Shown in pieces: positions 14,281 to 21,569 of a stretch of DNA of 33,517 nucleotides. The stretch spans positions 1-33,517 of the forward strand of contig DATIIH010000005.1 of the NCBI GenBank assembly GCA_035479875.1. Reading direction: 5' to 3'. This DNA comes from PMNU01 sp035479875. Lineage in GTDB: Bacteria > Patescibacteriota > Saccharimonadia > Saccharimonadales > UBA4665. The position numbers and the translations under genes are program-made. The first letter of the stretch is position 1. The number at the start of each line of letters is the position of its first letter. A model generated the notes under the pieces. That model saw only the letters and a program-made list of their open reading frames with translations. It did no database searches and was not told the DNA's origin.

Positions 14281-15705
14281 ATGTTTAAGAAGTTGAGTCT
14301 TGGCCTCTTGGCCCTAGCAGTCATTCTATTACCCTTAAGCCCTGTGGGCGGCAAGGCTTCTGCTGCTACGCCACCGGCTAATCTTATCGCTAATCCTTCT
14401 ATGGAAACCGCTGCTGCCGATGGCACGCCCGCCAACTGGCACGATGGCAGCTGGGGCACCAACACGCACGCCCTCACCTACGAGAACACCGGCCACACCG
14501 GTAGCCGCAGTCTCAAGACCACCGTTACTGATTACACTAGCGGTGACGCCAAGTGGTACTTTGACCGCATAGCCGTCACTCCGGGAACCAACTATGACTA
14601 CAGCAACTGGTACATGAGCAGCGTCGACAGCGAGATTGATGCTGAAGTTACTGATACTACTGGCGTCATTTCTGACCAGTACGTTACTACTGCTTCGGCT
14701 AGCCCTAGCGCTTGGGCCCAAGTAAAAGCACAATTCGTGGCTCCGGCCAACGCTCAGACCGTCACATTCTTCCAAGTGATTAACAAGGTAGGCTCTGTCC
14801 AAATTGACGACGCCAGCCTTGCTGTTTTCGCTCCTGTACAGTTTAACCGCGCAATGGTTAGCCTCACCTTTGACGACGGCTGGACAAGCCAATACACCTC
14901 TGGCTTGCCGCTGCTCGACCAGTACAACGTGAAGGCCACCTTCTACATCATTAGCGACACGCTGGTCCACCCCGAAAACTACACCGACTACATGAGCGCA
15001 GCTCAAATCCAGGCCATGCAGACCGACGGCCAAGAGATTGCTGCACACACAGTCACACACCCGCACTTGCCGACCCTCACTGTCCCGCAGATTGACACCG
15101 AACTCGGCGACGCCAAGACGACTCTGCAGACCCTATTCGGCACCACTGCTGCCGTCAACTTCGCCACTCCCTATGGCGAGTACAACAGCACGGTGATCAC
15201 CGAAATCCAAAAGTACTACCGCTCGCACCGTTCTACCGACAGCGGCTTTAACAGCAAAGACAACTTTGACATCTACAACATTGTGGTTCAGAACGTTGAT
15301 GACGCTACTACTCCGGCCCAAGTTGCTGCCTGGGTGGCTCAAGCCGTGAGCGACAAGACCTGGTTGGTGCTGGTGTACCACGCGGTTGAGGCTGACCCCA
15401 ATGCCAACACCGAGGACTACTCAGTGACCCCGACTAACCTTGCAGCCGAACTGTTGAACATGCAGCAAAGCGGCATCGCGGTAAAGACCGTTAACCAAGC
15501 GCTGGACGAGATCAAAGCCCAGAGTACGCCGACAACCAAGCCGGGCGATGTTAATGGTGATGGCACCGTTGACGCCCTCGACCTCAGTACGCTACTTACC
15601 AACTGGAAGTTAACTGGCGCTACAGCCGCTCAAGGTGACTTGAACGCTGATGGCACCGTTGACGCCCTCGACCTATCAGCATTATTAGTAAATTGGAGCA
15701 AATAA
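14281..15705 (+). CDS. secreted polysaccharide deacetylase with C-terminal dockerin
   Basis: The 474-aa protein has a signal peptide (1-29, ending KASAA), a carbohydrate-binding-like beta domain (about 34-184, LIANPSMETAAADGTPANW at its start) and a NodB-type deacetylase domain (about 189-412). It ends in a type I dockerin (421-474). Deacetylase motifs: TFDDG with metal Asp199, HTVTH (His256, His260), ATPYG (295-299, where the usual Arg is Ala) and LVYHAV (His367). The dockerin has two Ca-binding loops, DVNGDGTVDALD at 423-434 and DLNADGTVDALD at 453-464. The family removes acetyl groups from chitin-like, xylan or peptidoglycan polymers; the substrate here is unknown. The cohesin gene follows two bases later. 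Confidence 0.92.
   Translation: MFKKLSLGLLALAVILLPLSPVGGKASAATPPANLIANPSMETAAADGTPANWHDGSWGTNTHALTYENTGHTGSRSLKTTVTDYTSGDAKWYFDRIAVTPGTNYDYSNWYMSSVDSEIDAEVTDTTGVISDQYVTTASASPSAWAQVKAQFVAPANAQTVTFFQVINKVGSVQIDDASLAVFAPVQFNRAMVSLTFDDGWTSQYTSGLPLLDQYNVKATFYIISDTLVHPENYTDYMSAAQIQAMQTDGQEIAAHTVTHPHLPTLTVPQIDTELGDAKTTLQTLFGTTAAVNFATPYGEYNSTVITEIQKYYRSHRSTDSGFNSKDNFDIYNIVVQNVDDATTPAQVAAWVAQAVSDKTWLVLVYHAVEADPNANTEDYSVTPTNLAAELLNMQQSGIAVKTVNQALDEIKAQSTPTTKPGDVNGDGTVDALDLSTLLTNWKLTGATAAQGDLNADGTVDALDLSALLVNWSK
15558..15674 (+). repeat. 27-bp direct repeat encoding the two dockerin Ca loops
   Basis: Bases 15558-15584 and 15648-15674 are identical over 27 positions (offset 90 bases) and encode DGTVDALDL in both halves of the dockerin. 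Identity at the DNA level suggests a recent duplication or gene conversion. Confidence 0.85.
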
Positions 15706-15707
15706 TC

Positions 15708-16601
15708 ATGAAGACTAAACTTATAAGCATTTTGGCTTCCACTGTTGCGGTGGCCAGCCTCTTACTCAGCGGTACAAGCTATGCTGCAGGTAGCGCCGCC
15801 TTTTCTTTGTCGCCAGCCAGCGGCACTGAAGATATCAACAGCACGTTTGCAGTCGGCATTTATGAGAACGGCACCAGCGTTAACGTAGTGACCGCCAATT
15901 TGAGCTACGACACCAGCAAGTTGCAACTCGTGAGCGTCGACATCAGCGCCAGCGCTTTTGCCTCTGACGCTGGCAGCACTAGCACGAGCATCTCACGCTA
16001 CGTCCCCGCAGGCGGCACAGTGAGCGGCCCGGCCGAAGTCGCCGTCGTCAACTTTAAGGCCATTGCTGGCAGCGGCACAGCTAACGTTACCGTAGGCACC
16101 AGTGGTTCGCACATCGCCAGTGGCGGTGCAGACCAATGGAACGGCGCTCCGACAAGCGGTACCTACACACTTAACACACCTGTTGTTACTCCACCCCCAG
16201 CAACTGGCGGCGGTTCGACTACCGGTACTGGCAGCACCACTAAGACGACCACCACTACCACTTCGTCCAAGACTACTACTCCAGTTGTAGCCGGTGCTAG
16301 CACTACCCAGCCTGCAGTTACGGACACTACAGCAGCCATCACTAGCAGCAAAACCGTCAAGACTACGCCCGTTGTTATTGCCAACGCTGCTAATGTTAAC
16401 GGCACCTCCAAGGGTACTACCCTGTGGTTGCTTAGCCTCGTGTTAGCCCTCGTTATCGCTAGCGGCACGCTGTACGAACTACGCAGCCGTCGCGCTGCTC
16501 GTATCAAGAAAGCTGCCGAGGCCAAGAAGACTCTTAACAAGCGTCCAGTCAAAAAGACCACCGCTGCTCGCGTCGCCAAGCCCAAAAAAGTCCTAGCCTA
16601 A
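15708..16601 (+). CDS. membrane-anchored cohesin-domain protein
   Basis: The 297-aa protein has a signal peptide (1-27) and one cohesin-like domain (about 28-158). Family-like strands include FSLSPASGTEDINSTFAVGI, VTANLSYDTSKLQLVSVDIS and AEVAVVNFKAIAGSGTANVTV. Next come a long Thr/Ser/Pro linker (about 160-236), one membrane helix (about 238-258) and a Lys/Arg-rich cytoplasmic tail. This is a C-terminally anchored surface receptor; cohesins bind dockerins. The ATG at 15708 is preferred to an upstream TTG because GGAG lies nine bases before it. It follows the dockerin-bearing deacetylase by two bases in one operon, the natural ligand for this domain. Confidence 0.88.
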   Translation: MKTKLISILASTVAVASLLLSGTSYAAGSAAFSLSPASGTEDINSTFAVGIYENGTSVNVVTANLSYDTSKLQLVSVDISASAFASDAGSTSTSISRYVPAGGTVSGPAEVAVVNFKAIAGSGTANVTVGTSGSHIASGGADQWNGAPTSGTYTLNTPVVTPPPATGGGSTTGTGSTTKTTTTTTSSKTTTPVVAGASTTQPAVTDTTAAITSSKTVKTTPVVIANAANVNGTSKGTTLWLLSLVLALVIASGTLYELRSRRAARIKKAAEAKKTLNKRPVKKTTAARVAKPKKVLA

Positions 16602-16644
16602 GGCTCTCAGGGAACGGGCAATACCCTAGCGTCTAGTAATTCGC

Positions 16645-16650
16645 TATACT
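16645..16650 (+). promoter_or_regulatory. -10 element TATACT of the HAD gene (leaderless)
   Basis: TATACT ends six bases before the ATG at 16657. Confidence 0.6.
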
Positions 16651-16656
16651 AGGCGC

Positions 16657-17223
16657 ATGGCTTATAAAGCGCTCGTGTTTGATTACTTTGGTGTGGTGCA
16701 GCTGGATGCCTTTCAGATTTGGCTGGCCCAGAACGGGTTTAAACGTGAGGGCGGCTTTGCCCAGGCGGCACAGCTTTTGAATGAGGGCAAAACTACCATG
16801 GCATCGTTTGTTCAGGATATTGCGTCGCTGGCTGGCCGACCGCTGGCCGAGGTGCAAACTGCCCTCGAGACCAACGATGCGGTTGACCCCAAAGTTGTAG
16901 CATTGCTGCACGAATTGCAGGGCCGTTACCGCGTGGGTCTGCTGTCTAACGCCAACGGTGAGTTTTTGCGCCGGCAGTTATCGTCACACAGCCTAGCGCT
17001 TTTGTTTGATGTTGTGATGGCGTCCAGCGAAATAGGCGTGGCTAAGCCCGATCCAGCGCTGTTTAGAGCGATGCTTGCCCAGCTCGGCACCCAACCCGAA
17101 GAGACGATTTACATAGACGACAACCAGGCGTACGTTGGCGCAGCTAACGCCCTCGGCATCGTCGGCGTACTATACACCAATGCCGACGCACTGCGCGCCG
17201 AACTCGTAGCCCGCAAGGTTTAA
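16657..17223 (+). CDS. HAD-superfamily hydrolase (YihX-like)
   Basis: The 188-aa protein carries all four HAD motifs: VFDYFGVV (nucleophile Asp9), LLSNAN (motif II), KPDP with the motif III Lys, and IYIDDN (motif IV). The alpha-helical cap between about 20 and 85 places it in subfamily I. The residue two after the nucleophile is Phe rather than Asp, as in the YihX group where it is Gly. It is probably a cytoplasmic sugar- or nucleotide-phosphate phosphatase with unknown substrate. Its stop overlaps the stop of the convergent gene (TTTAAA). Confidence 0.85.
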   Translation: MAYKALVFDYFGVVQLDAFQIWLAQNGFKREGGFAQAAQLLNEGKTTMASFVQDIASLAGRPLAEVQTALETNDAVDPKVVALLHELQGRYRVGLLSNANGEFLRRQLSSHSLALLFDVVMASSEIGVAKPDPALFRAMLAQLGTQPEETIYIDDNQAYVGAANALGIVGVLYTNADALRAELVARKV

Positions 17224-18455
17224 ATAGCAGAGCGAGCAGCGAGTTGCTCGTTGTCTCGCAGGTAGTTCGCTAGCGTCATGATGCCTAGAAGAGAGTACAA
17301 AAGCTGGTGCTCGGCATTGATTGCCATTTGTACAAACGATAGGACACGGCGATGGGCTTCTCGCGTGCCGTCGCGCTCAAGATCGTAAGGCAAGGCAGTT
17401 GGCTGGTCGTTATTGGGCAAGAAGTCTGGGCGGAGCAGGCTTTGCATAAAATATTTCGCTGTACCGGCATCGTACTCGATATCAAGTGCGGAAAACAGCG
17501 TTTGGCAGAGTTCTTCGAGTTGTTCGGCAACTGCCGCAATGGTTTCGGGTGGGGCCGCTCTGGCCTGCAGTACGTGCAGACCGTGCACTGCACCGGCTAT
17601 CGACTGCACGATGGGTGCCAAGGCTTCTTTTTGGGCCGGTTCGGCAGCAGCAAGTCGTTCGGCCACAAGCCGGCGAATGGCGACAGCAGGCGAGGAGGCC
17701 TCTTTGTCGAGTGCAAGATCCATAGCAGAGGAGTGAGTTTGGGTGGGTGCGAGTTCCCCGTATAACTCTTCTAGGCTGGCTGGTTCTGGCTCGTGTTGCA
17801 GCTCGCCTAAAACGTTAGCGGCAAGGGGTATTGGCCCCTCTGATTCAGGCTCTAGCGTCGCCAGTTCGTCGTCGACGTCGAGCATCATGAGTGCGACAGT
17901 GAAATCTTCCAGGATGTGCAACGGCTTTTTGGCTAGCTCGGTCTCCCAGATTGCTGTGAGTGCTGTTCGCTTGACGTTTTCGGCTTGTACGAACGAAGTT
18001 GGCAGAGGTTCTGGTGCGAACCATTGCGGCGTGCTGTCTGCGTCGGGCTCGATAGGTGTGAGTATATTTGGGGTAGAGGCAATGACGAGTTGCGGGTCGG
18101 CACTTGCCGCAACCACAGTCGGAGCCTCGTCAGCAGTGGCAGCAGCGACGAGTGCCTCTTCGTTAGACGAAACAGGAGAAGCATCGATTGTCACTTGTGC
18201 AGTTTGGCCGGCCGCCTCTGCCGCGGTTGCTTGGAGCTCCTCGGCAAAGCGGTGCACCTGTTCGAGAGCGACGACCGTCGGGTGTGGTGCTGGGCGGCTT
18301 TCTGACTGGCGCGTCGCCACAATACGAGGGTGGCTGCGTGGCATTGGTGGTGCCTGAGGTGCGATAGTTACAGGCGGTGTTTTAGCCTCCAGCGGCGGGA
18401 TCTCGGGTTCGACTGCCGTAGTAACGTGTTCCGTGCGTATGGCTGCAGCCGGCAA
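17220..18455 (-). CDS. downstream part of a frameshifted unknown protein
   Basis: Read from a TTG at 18455 this gives 411 aa. The same frame is open up to 18656, with a Pro/Thr/Arg-rich linker (for example HVARDPEPITPKTT), and no convincing start or Shine-Dalgarno lies inside it. It most likely continues the upstream frame after a -1 shift at 18578-18584, giving a 583-residue product from 18970. The sequence is Ala/Pro/Glu-rich and disordered for about 200 residues, then helical (LVAERLAAAEPAQKEALAPI and a C-terminal LQARAAPPETIAAVAEQLEEL region). There is no membrane segment. The function is not recognised. Confidence 0.65.
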   Translation of the reverse strand: MPAAAIRTEHVTTAVEPEIPPLEAKTPPVTIAPQAPPMPRSHPRIVATRQSESRPAPHPTVVALEQVHRFAEELQATAAEAAGQTAQVTIDASPVSSNEEALVAAATADEAPTVVAASADPQLVIASTPNILTPIEPDADSTPQWFAPEPLPTSFVQAENVKRTALTAIWETELAKKPLHILEDFTVALMMLDVDDELATLEPESEGPIPLAANVLGELQHEPEPASLEELYGELAPTQTHSSAMDLALDKEASSPAVAIRRLVAERLAAAEPAQKEALAPIVQSIAGAVHGLHVLQARAAPPETIAAVAEQLEELCQTLFSALDIEYDAGTAKYFMQSLLRPDFLPNNDQPTALPYDLERDGTREAHRRVLSFVQMAINAEHQLLYSLLGIMTLANYLRDNEQLAARSAI

Positions 18456-18547
18456 GGTCGCGGCCGCAACAGGCTCTTGGGCTCTCGTTGTTGTTTGCTC
18501 TTGGCGCGGCAGCGTTGTTTTAGGAGTTATAGGTTCGGGGTCGCGGG

Positions 18548-18970
18548 CTACGTGTTTCCGCTCAGACTCGTGAGTCCTAAAAAACGGGAACCCTCGCTTT
18601 CCGTTGGCGGTTCTGTTTGCGGACTGGTCAGCAGATCCGCTAAGCTCAATCTTCCTTCATGAAAGGCTGCAGTCCGCGGGCTGACGGTAATGCTGACACC
18701 CATAAAATCGCCCATTTGGCCTATCTTTTCCTGTAATCCCGCAAAACCACCATCCCTGTAGGCGCCGCCAAGAATGCCGCCGACGGGGCATCTGGGGTCT
18801 GCGATGGCTTCGGCCAATGACCCCGTGTGGCCTCCATAGGTTAGGGGTTGGCCGAGGTCCTCTGGGCCTAGGCCATGAGTGCCGAGTATGGTGCCGTAGT
18901 CAATCGCTGGCTGGCCCACCGCCTCTGCGCCGGGCGGCACTGTAAATCCAAGAGATCCCTCATAGCTCAT
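18548..18970 (-). CDS. upstream part of the frameshifted unknown protein
   Basis: Read alone this is 140 aa. It is Gly-rich (YGGHTGSLAEAIADP, GGILGGAYRDGGFAGLQ, then MGDFMGVSITVSPRTAAFHEGRLSLADLL). It ends shortly after the heptamer T TTT TTA (codons CGT TTT TTA), with SRFLGLTSLSGNT then TAG. The start at 18970 has AGGTGG five bases before it and a TATAAT -10 just upstream. I do not recognise the family. A -1 shift at the heptamer joins it to the following frame. Confidence 0.6.
   Translation of the reverse strand: MSYEGSLGFTVPPGAEAVGQPAIDYGTILGTHGLGPEDLGQPLTYGGHTGSLAEAIADPRCPVGGILGGAYRDGGFAGLQEKIGQMGDFMGVSITVSPRTAAFHEGRLSLADLLTSPQTEPPTESEGSRFLGLTSLSGNT
18578..18584 (-). other. candidate -1 ribosomal frameshift heptamer U UUU UUA
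   Basis: In the frame of the upstream part the mRNA reads CGU UUU UUA, so the heptamer is in phase as X XXY YYZ. The downstream open frame is exactly -1. A small hairpin, GGACT-CACG-AGTCT, follows directly. A seven-T tract would also restore the frame, so an indel error or mutation is the alternative. Confidence 0.5.
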
Positions 18971-18978
18971 TACCACCT

Positions 18979-19008
18979 ATTATAAAGCGTAAGTCTTAAG
19001 TGTGTAAA
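18979..19008 (-). promoter_or_regulatory. promoter TTTACA-N18-TATAAT of the frameshifted gene
   Basis: On the minus strand TTTACA (19003-19008) and a perfect TATAAT (18979-18984) lie 18 bases apart. The ATG is eight bases after the -10. Confidence 0.6.
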
Positions 19009-19055
19009 GCTGACCGCTGGCTAAGGTTTGAGGTGCGAAACAGAGGTAAGCTTGC

Positions 19056-19061
19056 TATAAT
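19056..19061 (+). promoter_or_regulatory. -10 element TATAAT of the tRNA-Arg gene
   Basis: A consensus TATAAT ends nine bases before the mature tRNA 5' end. No good -35 was found at 16-18 bases. Confidence 0.55.
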
Positions 19062-19070
19062 ACAGCGTAC

Positions 19071-19147
19071 GCGCCCGTAGCTCAGCGGATTAGAGTACTT
19101 GGCTTCGAACCAAGGGGTCGCAAGTTCGAATCTTGCCGGGCGCACCA
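19071..19147 (+). tRNA. tRNA-Arg (anticodon UCG)
   Basis: A full cloverleaf is visible: acceptor GCGCCCG/CGGGCGC, D arm GCTC/GAGT, anticodon stem CTTGG/CCAAG with loop CTTCGAA (anticodon TCG), and T arm GCAAG-TTCGAAT-CTTGC. The discriminator is A and CCA is encoded. Confidence 0.96.
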
Positions 19148-19188
19148 GATTAGAATGTTGTAGTTGCTGCACATGTAACGAATTTCGC

Positions 19189-19217
19189 TTTACTAATTTT
19201 TGGGCGAGATCTATAGT
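19189..19217 (+). promoter_or_regulatory. promoter TTTACT-N17-TATAGT of the cobalamin-controlled operon
   Basis: TTTACT (19189-19194) and TATAGT (19212-19217) have the ideal 17-base spacer and place the transcript start just before the riboswitch. Confidence 0.5.
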
Positions 19218-19224
19218 GCTGTGT

Positions 19225-19355
19225 ACATTAACAATTAACATCTTTTGACGTGGAAGTCCGGTGAGATACCGGCGCTGTGCCGCAACTGTAATGCTGCCCG
19301 TAACAGGGAAGTGAGTCAGATCGTCGTCTTAAGATAGATCCCGAGCAGGAATACG
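19225..19355 (+). promoter_or_regulatory. cobalamin (B12) riboswitch
   Basis: The conserved core is easy to recognise: GGAAGTCCGGTGAGA, the matching TACCGGCGCTG, the B12 box GCCGCAACTGTAA and the later AGTCAGA. The order and spacing are those of the class I cobalamin aptamer. The limits of the outer P1 stem are approximate. It precedes a terminator hairpin and a DUF4430 gene, so binding of a cobalamin is expected to reduce expression. Confidence 0.93.
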
Positions 19356-19366
19356 TATTGTATTTG

Positions 19367-19395
19367 TCGTCATCCTCGGATGGCGATTTTTATTT
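19367..19395 (+). terminator. riboswitch expression-platform terminator
   Basis: TCGTCAT (19367-19373) pairs with ATGGCGA (19380-19386) around a CCTCGG loop and is followed by TTTTTATTT. This lies between the aptamer and the first gene, so the switch probably acts by premature termination. Confidence 0.65.
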
Positions 19396-19429
19396 ACCAA
19401 GCCGCGCTTCGGAAACGGAGGGTAATAAT

Positions 19430-19846
19430 ATGGAAAAAACTAAACTCAAGATAGTAGCTGCAGTAGCAGTGCTAGTAGTGGCCGTAGGCGGCGCGTCGTT
19501 GTATGTCGCAAACCAGCCGAGCGCTAAAGCCAGCACAAAACCAAACAGCGCGCAGCAAGCCACTACACCAGCGGCCAAGCTAACCACCAGTGCAGATAAA
19601 CAAACCGTAAGTTATGAGGGTCAAACCGGCAAGACTGCGCTCGCAGTACTTACATCTTTAGCCGCAGTTACGACGCAGCAGAGTAGCTATGGGGAGTTTG
19701 TAACCGGCATCAACGGCGTGACCGCCGACGGTACAACGCAGTATTGGTCTTTTTACGTTAACGGCAAGTTGGCCAACGAAGGGGCAGGGACGTACAAAAC
19801 TACCAACGGCCAAAAGATCGAATGGCGAGTCGAAAGCGTGCAGTAA
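19430..19846 (+). CDS. DUF4430 (transcobalamin-like) surface protein
   Basis: The 138-aa protein has an N-terminal membrane anchor or uncleaved signal (about 6-26), a Lys/Thr/Ala linker, and a C-terminal DUF4430 domain related to the beta domain of transcobalamin (about 52-138). Typical features are the TALAVL segment, YGEFVTGINGV, YWSFYVNGK and the closing QKIEWRVES. The start at 19430 has a strong GGAGGG Shine-Dalgarno; an earlier in-frame ATG lies inside the riboswitch region and is rejected. It is first in a riboswitch-controlled operon and is inferred to bind cobalamin or a cobamide outside the membrane. It has no lipobox Cys. Confidence 0.85.
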   Translation: MEKTKLKIVAAVAVLVVAVGGASLYVANQPSAKASTKPNSAQQATTPAAKLTTSADKQTVSYEGQTGKTALAVLTSLAAVTTQQSSYGEFVTGINGVTADGTTQYWSFYVNGKLANEGAGTYKTTNGQKIEWRVESVQ

Positions 19847-20397
19847 TGAAGCTGCAAAAAATCGACACGACGCAGGACAAAGGCATATACCTTGTGCTTG
19901 CCGCGAGCCTGATTATGTTTGCCGTCTTTGGCAGGCTGCTACCGCATCCGCCTAACTTTACACCAATCGCTGCAGTAGCAATCTTTGGCGGGGCTATCTT
20001 GCCCCGCCGCTATGCGCTAAGCCTGCCGCTGGCTGCCATGATAATTAGTGATTTGGTGATTGGCCTGCATCCGCTCATTCTGTTTACCTGGGGAAGCTTT
20101 GCGGCTATTGCGGTTTTAAGCAGCCACTATATGAAACGGCTTAACGTCGTTTGGATTATTGGCGCCAGCTTAAGTGCCTCGGTCTTGTTTTACTTAATTT
20201 CGAATCTTGGAGTGTGGCTGCAAGGTACGATGTACCCGATGACAGCTGCCGGCCTCATCAACTGTTACTACATGGCGCTTCCATTTTTCCGCAACACAGT
20301 GCTCGGCGACTCAGTGTTTAGCGCAACATTGTTCGGGCTGTACGCGTTGGCCTATACGCTAGCGAGTAATCGCGCCGAGCGTGTACCCAACCAATAA
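19846..20397 (+). CDS. multi-pass membrane protein (DUF6580-like), probable cobalamin uptake partner
   Basis: The 183-aa protein has about five membrane helices (starting IYLVLAASLIMFAVFGRLL) and a PHPPNFTPIAAVAIFGGAIL signature between helices 1 and 2, as in small membrane proteins (DUF6580) related to ECF-type S components. Its ATG overlaps the DUF4430 stop (TAATG), so the two are translationally coupled under the same cobalamin riboswitch. A role in cobalamin or precursor uptake is inferred from regulation and neighbour, not shown. No ECF ATPase lies in the window. Confidence 0.75.
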   Translation: MKLQKIDTTQDKGIYLVLAASLIMFAVFGRLLPHPPNFTPIAAVAIFGGAILPRRYALSLPLAAMIISDLVIGLHPLILFTWGSFAAIAVLSSHYMKRLNVVWIIGASLSASVLFYLISNLGVWLQGTMYPMTAAGLINCYYMALPFFRNTVLGDSVFSATLFGLYALAYTLASNRAERVPNQ

Positions 20398-20419
20398 GCA
20401 ATTTGGTACCATACTATAC

Positions 20420-21049
20420 ATGGCTACAGACAAATACTTAGAGGTAGAACTACGCTACAAAATCCCTGACGTCGAGGCTTGCCTCGTCCGGCTTAAAGGT
20501 TTGGGTGTTACCGTGGCACGCACCGACCATTTGATTGATGATTGGTACGAGCCGGTGGCCATAAAAAGCCTGGCCGAACAGCGCGACTGGTTCGACAACC
20601 AAAAAGGCATCGCCTGGCGCATCCGTCGCTCAGGCGAGCCCGGCCGAGAAAGAATGGAAGTCACCAGCAAGCAGTTAACCGACGACAACAACCATAACAG
20701 CTTCCATGAAACCACCGCAAAGTTCGCCAGTTACGACGAAGCCGCCCGCGCCATGGTCGAAAAGAACTACCGCAACTGGCTCACCGTCGACAAAACGCGC
20801 TATTACCTTACTTCGACCAATCCGCAGATTAAGGATGACGAGTTTGAGCTCGTTATCGACCACATCGCTGGCCTCAAAGAAAAGATTGGTGTTGGTGCCT
20901 GTTTAGAGATTGAGCGCAAAGGCTCCGAAAGCCGCGAGCAAGCCTTAAAGCGCATCGAAATTATCGCCGGCCTCCTAGGCTTTAGCGCGGAGGACCAGTT
21001 TGAGATGAGCCTCACCGTTACCTCGATGTCTGCCCTGGCACGGTTCTAA
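20420..21049 (+). CDS. CYTH-domain protein (CyaB/thiamine-triphosphatase-like)
   Basis: The 209-aa protein begins with the CYTH signature, here EVELRYKI (ExExK-like with Arg for Lys). The tunnel-fold pattern of charged strands follows: WRIRRSG, RMEVTSKQL, YLTSTN and a late ACLEIERKGSESREQA. CYTH enzymes bind triphosphorylated substrates and a divalent metal; members include class IV adenylate cyclases, thiamine triphosphatases and triphosphate tunnel polyphosphatases. Which reaction applies cannot be told. The ATG at 20420 is chosen because the family motif begins eight residues later and CATACT lies just upstream. Confidence 0.8.
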   Translation: MATDKYLEVELRYKIPDVEACLVRLKGLGVTVARTDHLIDDWYEPVAIKSLAEQRDWFDNQKGIAWRIRRSGEPGRERMEVTSKQLTDDNNHNSFHETTAKFASYDEAARAMVEKNYRNWLTVDKTRYYLTSTNPQIKDDEFELVIDHIAGLKEKIGVGACLEIERKGSESREQALKRIEIIAGLLGFSAEDQFEMSLTVTSMSALARF

Positions 21050-21075
21050 ACACCGGCGAATTCGTCCAAAACTGC

Positions 21076-21081
21076 TACACT
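21076..21081 (+). promoter_or_regulatory. -10 element TACACT of the SRPBCC gene
   Basis: TACACT lies 32 bases before the ATG at 21114. This gene, unlike several neighbours, has a leader with AGAAGGG as its Shine-Dalgarno. Confidence 0.45.
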
Positions 21082-21113
21082 AGATATATACCGAATGACA
21101 GAAGGGAATTCCT

Positions 21114-21551
21114 ATGGCCCATGCAGAGAACGAAATCCAAATCAATAAACCCGTGCAAGAGGTGTATGCCTTCTTAGCCAACGGCCTCAATAATCCTAAG
21201 TGGCGCCCTGGCGTGGTGAGCATCGAGCTAGCCTCGGGTACGGCTGGCGCATTGGACGCTCTCTATAAGCAAGTACTGTCCGGCCCAGGCGGCCGTCGGA
21301 TAGCCGGTGATTATGTGATCACCGCGGCCGTACCTGATCAAACGCTGAGCTTTGCGGTGGTTGCCGGTCCGGCTCGCCCAACGGGCGGTTATTACATGGA
21401 GCGAGTTGGCGCCGGTACCAAACTCAAGTTCGTGCTCGACTATGAGCCTAAAGGTCTCGCCAAATTGATGGGCCCCATGATCCAGAAAACCATGGACGCT
21501 GGAGTTGGCCAGCTTATTGTGCTCAAAGAAGTCCTCGAGCACGGTGTCTAG
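21114..21551 (+). CDS. SRPBCC-family (START/polyketide cyclase-like) protein
   Basis: The 145-aa protein has the SRPBCC layout: ENEIQINKPVQEVYAFLANGLNNPKWRPGV at the N-terminus, a central beta sheet (SIELASG, YVITAAVPDQTLSFAVVAGPARPTGGYYMERVG) and a long C-terminal helix. The fold makes a deep hydrophobic cavity for a lipid or other small ligand; the ligand here is unknown. It is cytoplasmic. It has a clear Shine-Dalgarno and lies 18 bases upstream of the FolC-like gene, which has its own promoter. Confidence 0.85.
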   Translation: MAHAENEIQINKPVQEVYAFLANGLNNPKWRPGVVSIELASGTAGALDALYKQVLSGPGGRRIAGDYVITAAVPDQTLSFAVVAGPARPTGGYYMERVGAGTKLKFVLDYEPKGLAKLMGPMIQKTMDAGVGQLIVLKEVLEHGV

Positions 21552-21556
21552 CCTGC

Positions 21557-21562
21557 TACAAT
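21557..21562 (+). promoter_or_regulatory. -10 element TACAAT of the folC-like gene (leaderless)
   Basis: TACAAT ends seven bases before the ATG at 21570, which decides that start over the GTG two codons earlier. Confidence 0.6.
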
Positions 21563-21569
21563 AGTGGCT

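Noticed and set aside
19358..19429. Earlier in-frame start for the DUF4430 protein
   Set aside because: It would translate the riboswitch terminator; the ATG at 19430 has a strong GGAGGG site and is followed directly by the membrane anchor.
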